Part shown: positions 1-12,580 of the stretch, piece after piece
Numbering within the stretch: the first letter of the stretch is position 1
How the letters are laid out: each line of letters begins with the position of its first letter
Source of the DNA: Strigamia acuminata
Lineage: Eukaryota > Arthropoda > Chilopoda > Geophilomorpha > Linotaeniidae
Direction of reading: 5' to 3'
DNA: 64,000 nucleotides
Assembly: GCA_949358305.1 (NCBI GenBank)
Contig: OX442315.1
Span: 124,001 to 188,000, forward strand
Made by a program: the position numbers and the translations under genes
The notes under the pieces: model-generated
The model's database searches: none
Told to the model about the DNA's origin: nothing
The model's input: the letters and a program-made list of their open reading frames with translations, nothing else

Positions 1-120
1 TTAACCCGGCATTTAAACACGCCCGGCGTTTATTTTAGGCAGGCGCTTATTAGTTTTTCGGCTGGCGGTTGCCAGGCGCTTAATCAAGAGCCGGCGCTTA
101 ATTGCGCCCGGCCATTGTTC
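1..120. repeat. degenerate GC-rich repeat units at window edge
   Basis: A short motif close to GGCGCTTAAT recurs about five times with spacers of roughly 20 to 30 bases, for example near positions 51, 84 and 102. The stretch has no coding potential on either strand. It lies inside or just beyond the 3' end of the TFIIS gene and looks like the edge of a tandem or dispersed repeat continuing outside the window. Confidence 0.4.
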
Positions 121-157
121 AAGGCAGTACGGTAATTTCAATTTCAATAAGTGTTAC

Positions 158-2001
158 CTTCCAGCGATGGCCACAATCGTTACAATACACAAACGTCGTC
201 ATCGGTTCATCCGCGCTTCGTGTTTGCACCTGTTTAGATTTTGATTAAAATTGATGACATTTTACAATTAGTTTTCTTTTTCTTCACCTGATTGTACGAA
301 CAGTTTCTCTTTTTACATTTGCCACATTTGAGTAAATCGGACTGAGTTCCCCCCGTGAGCACCATCTGGTGGTCATTAATCGCTTCGTTGGTGAGCTTCT
401 TTCTCAACTCCTTCATGTCCTCGCTGGCCATCTCTTCGGCCGTCATCACCGCGATCTTGTCGGGCAAAATGGCACCGAGGAGAACGTTCTCCCTCAGCGA
501 CGGGTTCTTCGGGTCCTTCAAGTTGGAAACGCGACTGCGAATTCGATTTTTGTACTTCATGTCGGTGTTCTTCATTTCTTTGAACACGCAATCCTCGATC
601 TGAGCGGCCAATTCGTCCGGATCTCCGCTTCTGTCGGGCATGTCCTCGCACTTGAGCGCCGCCGACAACAGATCTCGACATTTCAAGCGAACCGCGTTCG
701 TCGTGTCGGACGCGGCGGTCGGAAAAGACATTTGCATCTGCGAAATCGACACCGGTCGCGACGCCGAACCCCTGTCTCGATCCCTCGAAGAATTACTCGA
801 GCAACTGTTGTTGTTATCGTTTTTGATTCCGGAATTTGAGTTTCCTGAAATGAAAAATTTCAAATAAAAAATTTCAAATAAAAAATAAAAAATAAAAAAT
901 GAAAAATGCCGCTAATCACAAACAAAACAAATAAAAATTTACCCGATAAAAGTTTTTTCCAGTTTTTAATCAATTGCTTAGCCAACGTGATCACTTCTTC
1001 GTCTGTACTCGATTTTCGTAGCGAGTTGACCGACATTCCGATCCTCGTTTTCTAAAATCAACAAAAAATTAATTAATTTTTCAAATATTTTTATTTATTT
1101 ATATATTTTACCTGTAGGACGTCTAAAGTAATTGGTAAGTCTTTCAACGCCTTCAGCAAATCCAGCGCTTGGTCTTGTCCCTGAAATAGAATATAAACAA
1201 ATAAATAAACACAAGTTAAGAAATTAAAAAATGGCGGTTGCGCTTGCGCTTGCGGTTGCGGTTGCGGCGCTCGCCGCCAGACGGCACCAAGCGCTGCCGA
1301 TATTTGAAAGGTCGAAACGATGACGAAAAGAGACCGAACCAAGTTGAAAGAAATACTTACGAATAATTCTAAATTAACACCCCAGACTTTATCGTTAATA
1401 TTTTCATATCATTTAATCGCACGTAGCAGATAGGATTTCATTTTTATTCAATTCATCTCTACACGTTCAATTTCGGCGAAAACAAAATAAAACGCCCAAA
1501 TTTGGAGTTTCAACTTTTCGGGGAAAAAAATAAAAGAAAAGAAGAAATAAATAAATAAATAAATAAGTTTCTGATTGTCAGAAATCTCTCAACTTGGATC
1601 GATCGTTTTTCGAACATTCCTCTCAAATTTCGTCAACGTCACTGAAATTCCTCATTTTCAACCAAAACACAATTTGCCGCCCCCAAATCCCCAATTTATA
1701 AGTACAGTCAAACTCGATTCAAAGTCGAAGAAAGTTGCTAATAAAATTGCGGTGATTGTTTGATAAATTTCAGTCGTTTTGGTCTTCGCCTTCTTCGCCC
1801 TTCAGAATGCGTCGCGGTCGCGGTCGCGGTCGCGGTCGCAATCGCCTCCTCTCGCCTCGCCTCCTCTCGCCTCGCCTCGCCTCGCCTCGCGTTGCATTCA
1901 TTCGCCTTCGCATTCGCCGCCGCCCTCGGACTTACGGAGCCATCGGACGACACCATTCTATCCAACTTTTTGCCAATTTTTAACACTTCTTCAACACTCA
2001 T
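158..2001 (-). CDS. TCEA: Transcription elongation factor TFIIS (3' end missing)
   Basis: TFIIS binds stalled RNA polymerase II in the nucleus and stimulates cleavage of backtracked RNA. Five exons are resolved: 1936-2001, 1112-1180, 943-1051, 288-844 and 158-229, all in phase, giving 291 codons. The N-terminal LW domain covers about residues 1-80, split over three exons. A serine-rich linker follows, then the central polymerase-binding domain. The C-terminal zinc ribbon has CGKC and CNDC cysteine pairs and the acidic RSADEPM loop. Family members end with about two residues after the last exon seen (usually FC), so a tiny final exon probably lies off-window. The first exon ends at a GTAAGT donor. 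The intron between exons 1 and 2 is unusually long and holds purine- and pyrimidine-rich simple sequence. ANKRD29 starts divergently 475 bases upstream. Confidence 0.93.
1805..1905. repeat. GC-rich simple sequence in TFIIS intron 1
   Basis: Hexanucleotide runs of the type GGTCGC are followed by repeats of CTCGC with CCTCT interruptions. They generate arginine- or serine-rich ORFs in several frames, none of which is a gene. The sequence lies in the first intron of TFIIS, directly after the exon 1 donor. Confidence 0.6.
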
Positions 2002-2475
2002 TATGCATTTGCACTTTGATATACGACAGTCTGTACACGCGGCCGAAACTAAACACGCAGATAACGGTTGGAAAGATGGCGACCAGCTCGCTGGCACAAG
2101 AGAGAAGGAGAGAAAAGCGAAAAGCAAAGCACGCCGCGAAAGGGCTGCTGGGACGCCGATCGCGATCGGCCTCGACCGGTCGCCAACTAGACGTCATCTC
2201 ACACTGTTGACGTCGGCGCTTTTTCCAGTTCACTTTTCATTCGACCACCTAAACTACACTGGGAAAAGGAAACGACGACCGCGAAATTTGAAAACGGGAT
2301 TTGCTACTGCACGAAATGTAAATGTTTTTATTGGCGAGAATCGAGACGAGATCGGACGAGATGAACCGCCCCAAAAAGCATCGTGTTCGTAATCGTAATC
2401 GCCCCCGCCAAGGACGTCGAGTCGCGAGCTGGAGGAAGTGGTGGAGCGGTTGCCAAGCAACGCAGCGATCTCATC
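2002..2475. promoter_or_regulatory. Bidirectional promoter region, TFIIS / ANKRD29
   Basis: This gap separates the start codons of two divergent genes. It is GC-rich compared with the surrounding introns and includes the 5' untranslated parts of both. No TATA element at a convincing position was seen. Shared promoter use is inferred from the arrangement only. Confidence 0.45.
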
Positions 2476-4200
2476 ATGAGTCTCAAGGTGAGTTGTACTT
2501 GTCAGTTGTTGTTTCTATTTCTACGTATCGCGATGTTGCGTCACTGCGGGAAATGACGAATTACATTATCTCGTGCATTTGAAACGTTACTCTTCTCTAT
2601 TCTTCATTTTCTATTTTATTTCTTTATTTAGGAGTATTGGTTGGTTTTATAATTTTATTTCTTTTGGCATTGTTCCATCCGTTCCAGTCCACCGATTGGC
2701 GGCTGGAACTGGTTCGAATCGTGCCGACCTTTCAACTTTATTCTAGCGCTTACAGGTGCACAAGAGGGGGCGAGCGTTGCGCAATTCATTTAATCACGTG
2801 GAAAATAAAACAACTTTTACCTATCATTTTTTTGCATCTGTTTATTTTTCATTTTTGTATTTATAGAAGGAATCGGTTTCGGATTTTCACGTGCACGAAG
2901 CCGCTGCGACGGGGAACGTGCATCGATTACGTCACGTTTTAAACAGCGGCAAGGTGTACGTCGATAGCAGAGATCGAGTACATATTTACATATTAATTAA
3001 TTAATTAATTAATTAATTTATTAATTAATTTTATTTTATTTTCTATTGAAAGGATGGCACGACACCTCTGATTTTGGCGGCGTCGTGCGGCCAATACGAT
3101 TGCGTGGAGGAACTCCTCGTTCAAGGAGCGAATCCGAATGCTCGACGAGCGGTAACGAATTTTGCCGATAGGGGTACGCGATCGATCTGCTTACGATATT
3201 TCTTTCTTACAACAGACCGGTACGACGGCGTTGTTCTTCGCTGCGCAGCATGATTACTGCCAAATCGCCGAGCTCCTTTTGGAGTACGAAGCCAATGTGC
3301 ACGTTTGCAGCAGGGTATATTTTTCTTTATTTCTTTATTTCTTTATTTTCTTATTTGTTTAATTCATTTCTAGGAGGGCGCCAGTCCGTTTCTGGTGGCG
3401 TGTCAATTCGGGCACGTGCAGATGATGCATTTGCTGTACCGTCACGGTTCCGACATCAATCGGGGCATCAAAGATCGCGCCACTCCGCTCTTCGTGGCGG
3501 CTCAAAACGGGCACGTCAAAGCTCTTCTTTTTCTCCTCTCGATGGGAGCGTTCGTCGAAAGCAGGAGAATCGTAAATGACGAGAATTAGCATAGGGGAGA
3601 AAAAAAGATGTAAACGAGCGCATAAATTGTATTTCTAGGATGGCGCCACCGCGCTTTGGATGGCTTCGCAAATGGGCAACTGGCGCGCGGCGCGACATCT
3701 GTTGCTCTACGGCGCCTGCGTCGACTCGATGCGTAAAGTAAGAAGAAAGAACGAGAGAAAGAAAGACAAATATAAAATGTGTAATTACTGGTTTTAAGGA
3801 TGGCGCGACGCCGTTGTACAAAGCCGCGCAAAAAGGTCACGAGAATGTGGTCGAAGAACTTTTGAAGTTTTGTCCGCTCTTGGGACTCTTACCGGTGAGT
3901 TGAAAACGGGTAAAAACTTAAAAACGTTTGTAACTTGTTTCTGATGTTTCAGAACGGGGAAACTCCTTTGCACGCCGCAGCTTCGAACGGTCATTTGCGC
4001 ATCGTTCGTTCGCTACTAACTGCTGGCGCCGATCACAAATTGCGCAATCAAGTACCTATTAAGCTCTAGCTGATTTCTATTCTTGTATTTTCTCATTTCT
4101 TTTTCCTTTTGCCTGTCAGTCCGGATTCACAGTGGCTCGGGAAGCGCAGCGCAACGGTCACATGGACATAGTATCGTATTTAAACCGCTCTACTACGTAG
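2476..4200 (+). CDS. ANKRD29: Ankyrin repeat protein, ANKRD29-like
   Basis: Nine exons were resolved: 2476-2487, 2867-2977, 3053-3151, 3216-3314, 3374-3571, 3639-3737, 3799-3894, 3953-4051 and 4120-4200. They encode 297 residues, close to the about 300 of vertebrate ANKRD29. The protein is essentially all ankyrin repeats, recognisable by recurring DGTTPL- and GATALF-type starts and AAQxGH helices; it starts MSLK, like the MSFK of the human protein. Every intron falls in phase 0 and most exons are 99 bases, exactly one 33-residue repeat; 3374-3571 carries two. No catalytic domain is present, so a binding or scaffold role is inferred. Identification rests on repeat-by-repeat resemblance to ANKRD29 rather than generic ankyrins. 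Confidence 0.9.
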
Positions 4201-4748
4201 ATCAACATCTTACGATCAAAATAAAAATCAACATTCACATTTTGATTTCAAATTTACATTCTTAAATCTGCATTTCAAAAGACAGAGAGTTTGTGGATTC
4301 ACCCCCCATCCCATTTCCCATTTCTATATTCAGTAAACAGTGTACGAAATTTCTGTAAACTGAATATAGTTGCTCATCACAGAGGTGCTTCCACCGGGCG
4401 TCGAATTTTAATCCGACTTATGTTGTGCTGACGCGTCTTGTGACGCGTTTTGTTTTCACCGCGATTTCCACGCACGAGGAAACAAATCCGTCGTTCGCTA
4501 TTGGTAATTACCAGAATAACATTACAAGAAAAACCAGAACTTAATCTCGACTATTCGTTTCAACTATTACTACCGGAAACGAACATAAAATTTTTTTAAA
4601 AAAATAGTAAATGTGATCGTGTGAGTGACAGGCAAACCCCGGGAAAGACTTAAAGATTCAGCATCCCTGCAATGCTGACGTTCATCGCAGGAAAGATAAA
4701 TCCATAAGCAGCTGTAACGGAGATACCGGTATACTGGTTGAACCTCTA
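4201..4748. other. Intergenic, 3' of ANKRD29, with a hairpin
   Basis: No coding exon is evident. An imperfect palindrome at 4324-4369 has 17-base arms (CTATATTCAGTAAACAG type) around a 12-base loop. The stretch at 4700-4746 matches, in inverted orientation, the sequence just after 6832. The two foldback elements in between are thus flanked by an older inverted repeat. Confidence 0.5.
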
Positions 4749-5492
4749 TACAGGGTGGTGCAGAAAGTCTGGTTCACAGTAAATAATTCCCAAACTATTC
4801 TAGATGTCGATTCAGCAAAATGATCGTTAAGGTAGTATGTCGGGGGAATTCCAATTATGACATCCAATTTGACCTCTGAGGTCATCTTCAAGGTCATCCA
4901 TATTGTAACTCGAGAACCGTGACAGTTAGAGCAAAAAAGTGAATTAGTCTAGAACTGTTCCTAAAAAAATTATTTCTTAGGGAAAAGTTTTGAGAAAAAA
5001 GGTCTGAAACATTGGCCTACTCAGCATTATAACTCAGCTTTGTAACTTAAAACTATTGAGGCAACCAAGCTAATCCTCAATTAGGATACTTTATTGGGTC
5101 ATACTTGTAAGTGGAAGAGAGGAAATACAAAAGAAAGGAAATAATTTATTTTGGAAATACATTCCACATGATAGTTTTAGGTTACAAAGCTGAGTAGACT
5201 ACCATTTCAAACCTTTTTTTCTCAAAACTTTTCCCTAAGAAATAATTTTTTTAAGAACAGTTCTAGACTAATTGGATGATGCTCTACAACTTTCTAATTC
5301 ATTTTTTTGCTCTAACTGTCACGGTTCTCGAGTTACAATATGGATGACCTTGAAGATGACCTCAGAGGTCAAATTGGATGTCATAATTGGATTTCCCCCG
5401 ACATACTACCTTAACAAACATTTTGCTGAATCAACATCTAAAACGATTTGGAAATTATTTACTGTGAACCAGACTTTCTGCACCACCCTGTA
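4749..5492. mobile_element. Tc1/mariner-like foldback MITE A
   Basis: The ends TACAGGGTGGTGCAGAAAGT and its reverse complement are flanked by TA dinucleotides at 4747-4748 and 5493-5494, fitting a TA target duplication. The inverted arms extend about 250 bases inward with few mismatches, so the element could fold into one long hairpin. The short centre is AT-rich. No transposase remains; ORFs inside are by-products of the arms. Confidence 0.8.
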
Positions 5493-5678
5493 TAACGAAC
5501 TCGCTTATTGCGAATTCCTCTTTATAACGAATTTAATGGACTAATGCTTCAAGAAAAAGCAAAGGTGTGAACTAATTCCTTACACTCGATATCGATATGA
5601 GGAATTAGTTCGCTATATCTGATATAAAGAACTCTCGATATAAAGAACAAATCTGCCTGGCCCTTGGAGTTCGTTATA
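5491..5678. mobile_element. Short inverted-repeat element between MITE A and MITE B
   Basis: The ends TATAACGAACTC and GAGTTCGTTATA are inverted repeats bracketing about 190 bases. It is wedged exactly between the two larger foldback elements and shares TA bases with their target sites. It may be an older Tc1-like fragment into which the others inserted. Confidence 0.5.
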
Positions 5679-6832
5679 CAGGGTGGAACAAAAGTCTGTT
5701 CCCCTCAAATATTTCCTGAGCAATTGCATCTAGGCCAACTTTGATGAAGCGATCATATAGGAAGTTGGGTGAGAGCAATCCAATGATGTCATCAAATTTG
5801 ACCTTGAAGGCCATTTTCAAGGTTATTCACTTGCTAACTTCTAAACCAATCACGTTAGAGCAAAATTTCCAATTACAAAGTTGTAGAACACCATCAAATT
5901 AGTACTGTCCAATTTATCTTAGTCATCTTCATTTAAATGATTTCTTTTTAAAAAGGAAACGAATCAGAAAAAAATCAGCAATGTGAAATTTTTTTTCTTG
6001 TGAAAAAATAAATTATTGAGGCATTAAAAAAAGATAGTGATTTTTCTTGTGTACTTGCACAATAATGCACATTTGAATACATTTATTTAACACTAGAAAG
6101 GCCAGAGCGGTCATTTTGACCGCAACAGCTGTTTTAAACAGCTGTAGCAATAAACCCAAAGGGTTTACAATACTTTACATCATAAATCAGCAAACGTGGC
6201 TTTTTTCTGTAATAAAAATTAAAAAAATTGAATTGACCTAGAAAGGCCGAAGGCGGTCCAAATGACCGCTTGAAACAACGCGCACAAGACATGCACGAAA
6301 CGTGGACAAAACGCGCAAATCGTGCAAAATACATAAACAATACGTGTATCTTGCGTTTTGCCATCAAATTGATCAGTAACACGCGAAATATGCGAAGAAA
6401 ATAGCAAAACAAAAATTGATGGTCTTGTACGCATTGTTTCAAGCGGTCATTTTGACCGCTTTCGGCCTTTCTAGTGTTAAGTAATTCAGTATTTTTGTAG
6501 TAGAAATTTAATTTTTGCTTCAATGGCTGACTTTATTTCAGCTGATTTGTTTTCATTTTAAAACGAAAACATTTAACTTAAGATGACTAAGATAAATTGG
6601 ATAGTACTAATTTGATGGTGCTCTACAACTTTGTAATTGGAAATTTTGCTCTAACGTGATTGGTTTAGAAGTTAGCAAGTGAATAATCTTGAAAATGGCC
6701 TTCAAGGTCAAATTTGATGACGTCATTGGATTGCTCTCACCCAACTTCCTGTATGATCGCTTCATCAAAGTTGGCCTAGATGCAATTGCTCAGGAAATAT
6801 TTGAGGGGAACAGACTTTTGTTCCACCCTGTA
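5677..6832. mobile_element. Tc1/mariner-like foldback MITE B
   Basis: The termini TACAGGGTGGAACAAAAGTC and its reverse complement are flanked by TA at 5675-5676 and 6833-6834. The long inverted arms (about 250 bases) differ in sequence from MITE A apart from the TACAGGGTGG tip, so the two belong to related but distinct families. The interior carries a separate TTAA-flanked insertion at 6091-6476. No transposase gene. Confidence 0.8.
6091..6476. mobile_element. piggyBac-like MITE nested in MITE B
   Basis: The element begins CACTAGAAAGGCC and ends with GGCCTTTCTAGTG, and is flanked on both sides by TTAA (6087-6090 and 6477-6480), the piggyBac target. Near each end lies the palindrome GCGGTCATTTTGACCGC. 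A further tip-like copy (CTAGAAAGGCCGAAGGCGG) lies internally near 6239, suggesting a rearranged or composite copy. No transposase. Confidence 0.8.
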
Positions 6833-7117
6833 TAGAGGTTCAACCTGTATCTCTATAGGCGACCAATCCAGGGAAGCCGAAAGTCCCAAAACCCCAAACA
6901 AGTAAGAATAATAACTAATAAACAGGAAATCTATATAAAAATTCACATTTTTATTTGCAACAAAGTATTCAAGTACGAGTAAAGTAATATTTTTAGCCAT
7001 AAAATATTCAAAACAAAAAAAAACAATTGTAGAATATATACGGTCGGAATAGATGGAATGTTTATTTAAAAAAAAAAAAATTAAGTCATATAAATAAAAC
7101 AATTGGTATTTGCAATA

Positions 7118-8168
7118 TTATTTTCGCGGCGGATGCACGTTTTTGCTGAAATCACCCATCATGTTTCCAGGAGGGTCGTAGTTGGCCACCACTATGATTT
7201 TCCCCGATTTCGATTTGCCTTTTCCAACGCCTAATTCGCGACTCTTTTCCCACACCACTTGGCTGAAATGACCTAACCAGATACGATTCCGTCCATTACT
7301 GAATTAATTAATTAACGTGAACAACTAATTTACCCGATTTTAAACTGCTCGGATCTTTTCCAAACACGTGATATTTGATTTCGGCGTACCAATCGTCCAC
7401 TGGGTCTTTCCCTGTGAAAAATACCAATTCAATCACTCAATAGATTTTTTTTTTTTTTTTTTTAATTTAATAATTTTAATTTTTTACCATCAATGTCGTA
7501 ATTGGGATCCGACGACCATTTCATGTAAATGTTTTCTCCGTATTTGTTATTATTTCTATGCTGGAATTTGTCTTCTTTCGCCAATTTAAGAGCCCATTCA
7601 CTCGCGTATTTGCACAACTGATCAAACAACATCAAAATAAAATAATTATAGCTAATAAATAAATTAAATTAAATTGAATTGAATACCTCTTTGGATAATG
7701 TCAATTGCGGCACACCGTGTTTCGCTCTGTACGAGTTGTGAGCTTCCAAACACTTTTTTTCGAAGTTGGCGCCAACCGGCGACGATGATTTTGCAGCGTT
7801 AGTCGGCACGTTCTCTTTTTTCGGTTTAAAAAACGCGCCGAAAAGGCTCTTTTTCGGCTTTTCCTCCACTGTCTTATCCGGAATGGACAAATTGGCGAAC
7901 TGACGCGGCAATTGGTCGCCGGTGCGGTTGAAACTTCCGGTTTGACCGTCACCGGTGCTGTAAGTTTCGTGAGACGTCACAGTTTTCCAGTTTCCACTCT
8001 AAACAACGAATCGTCAATGAATCCATGTTCTTGGAACATCAGCTAATACTCTCTTACATTGCCGTCCAAAGTGCGCACGGAAGTTGTGACGGTGCGAGTT
8101 TCCCGCACGGTGTATTGGCCGCTTCCGGGTCCGGGCTGCTCGCTCTTGAAAATTCTTCTCTCGGCCAT
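7118..8168 (-). CDS. GLIPR2: GAPR-1-like CAP-superfamily protein
   Basis: Five exons (8058-8168, 7687-7998, 7488-7617, 7334-7411, 7118-7272) encode 261 residues. The C-terminal half is a CAP (SCP/PR-1) domain starting near residue 125. All four residues of the family cavity can be seen: His in FQHR, Glu in YGENIY, Glu in WYAEIKYH, and His in GHFSQVVW. No signal peptide is visible, as in mammalian GAPR-1, which sits on the cytosolic face of Golgi membranes. Unlike the roughly 150-residue GAPR-1, it has a long polar N-terminal extension rich in Ser, Thr and basic residues. It starts MAERR and so lacks the N-myristoylation signal of GAPR-1. Orthology is a family-level call. Confidence 0.85.
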
Positions 8169-9413
8169 TACAAGTTATTAGAAGTTTCCTAACAAGAAAA
8201 ACAAAACGAATCAATTTTTCTTATATTTTATCGACTCGGGTGAGCTTGAGTTCTCCATCCTGTCATTTGATCCTTGTTTGTTTCCTGGAAGTTTCGAATT
8301 TTATTTGTTATCGGATATTAAATGATACGACGTTAGACTGTTAGAGAATAGTTTTCACACATGACATTTAAAACAAGGCGAAGCAAAACTCACCACTGAA
8401 GGCACCGATTCGTTGTTCCGTTTCGTTTTCTCGTTCTGTTCTGGCGCTGTTATTCCTATTTCCAATCCGAATGTTGAAACGGACAAAATATACGATTAAC
8501 CAACAACCGATCTTATCGACATTCATAAATTCCGAGCTACAAATTGGACAAAAACATATCTCGGTTTGTGTGCTAACTTAATAATTGACACAAACGTCAC
8601 CGCATCATGTGACTGTCTGTCACTCATACGCATTTTTCGATTCTATCTCGGTAATTTTCAATGGGGTTATCAATTTAATCGAACCTTGCGAAATACTTTG
8701 AGCTTAAAATTACAATTTCACAGTGATAAGGAAAATAAATAAATACTTTATTACCTGTTTGTTTTTTCCTGTTTTTTTTTCAATGTCATTCGCGATAATA
8801 TTTCTATTTTTTACAATTTTACAATAAAATGAGTAGGATTTTGCAGTGCGATGCGTTCTGCAGTGCTGTTGGCCCCATTCCACTGACAAGTGAGTGGATG
8901 AACAGCAGTTGGCAACATTACACCAGATGAAATCGATTAGCTTTAATTATGATAAAAATTTATGAATCAGAAAATAAACTGCAGCTGCCTTCACTCTTTT
9001 CTTACTCGATTCGTTAAAAAGCACTTATTATTATTATTTTATTGAAGTAGAAGGTCAAACAGGGTTATACAATTTTTTGGGCACTAAGTAAGTAGTCGTG
9101 GAGGTGCGATAATAATGAATTAAAGTATTCAACTGAAAATGATTCATGTCTGGATGCCCAGCTGGGCGGAACTCTACTACATGGGCTAATTATGGGCGTC
9201 GGCCAGCGGCCCAGGTTTTCATTGATGGGTTCCCAATAGATTGATTCATAAATGAAATGTTTTTCAAATTTTTTTGTTTATTTTTTTATTAATTAACAAA
9301 AAAGAGCCCCGGTCTAGGCTCCAGCCCTCGTGATATTTTGAATGTACAGATTTATCATAAACACTTTTTGAAATTGTTCATTCATTATGTAAGTAAACAA
9401 ATAAATCAATTAA
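8169..9413. other. Intergenic, GAPR-1-like to PRIM2
   Basis: No coding exon is supported on either strand. The part next to 8168 probably holds 5' untranslated sequence of the CAP gene. A GC-richer patch at 9150-9330 ends in an AT-rich run and looks repeat-derived, but I could not find termini. Confidence 0.4.
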
Positions 9414-11678
<2,265 letters not shown>

Positions 11679-12580
11679 TCTCGCCGAGTCCAGATAGCAA
11701 CAACAACAACAAAACACCCAAAACACGACTCGATTCCCGCCAAATCACAGGCGTTACGTCATCACCCACGTGATTCTCTTTAAGCACCGTAACATCCAGC
11801 GCCATTTCGGTTCCACTAGGCGATAATAATGATAATAATAGTATTTTTTTTTTAAATTTCAAATTAAACCAAAAGAAAAAAGAATAATTCCCAACAAAAC
11901 AAACGTAAAAACACGAACTTTAATAAATAAATAAATAAATCAGATGATTATCACGTGACTAGCCAGTTTATGTCTGGCGCCATTTTAATTCCTCATGATT
12001 GGAATTGGAAGAAGAAGAAAAACAATAAAAGAAAAACGATAAATTTACGGATCTTGAATTTTAACCAAACAATAAAAAAAGAGGAATTTTTCTTAAAATT
12101 TTTCCCATGTCTCGATTACCGTAACCTGAGAAGCGCCACCTTTTTACCTTTCTCTTCTCTCAAGGTCAGCTGCCTTCGAGCATCCCTCAAACCAGCAGCG
12201 AGGACAACACAAAAAACAGGTGAGACAACCTTAGGAAACCTCAATTAACATTCTTTCGAATTGAGATCCGTAATCCGTTTCTAATGAGAAAATAAGGCGC
12301 GCTCAAAAACACAAAAACACCAAAACACCGTGGCAATAATTATGATTCTTTTGTGCCCCTTAAAGCTCGCAGTGAAGCGCAACATCCAGCTGAGCTGAGT
12401 TGAGCTCCAGCGAACATTTGGAATTCTGGGAAAGAAGAAAGAACGAAAAAAAGTGAGTCAGTGTGCTTAGACAAACACTGTGTTGCAACACATTTCTTTA
12501 CGGGATCTCGTGATCAGTGATTTTTGATAAACTTTGGCAGTTTCGACTCATGACCCCCAGTATTAGATGACAATCAAGAA
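11679..12580. other. Divergent intergenic region, PRIM2 / group-7-like gene
   Basis: Contains the leader of PRIM2, including a short upstream ORF near 11680-11820 that is not conserved-looking, and the 5' region of the secreted protein gene. Several AT-rich runs are present. No further exon is supported. Confidence 0.4.
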
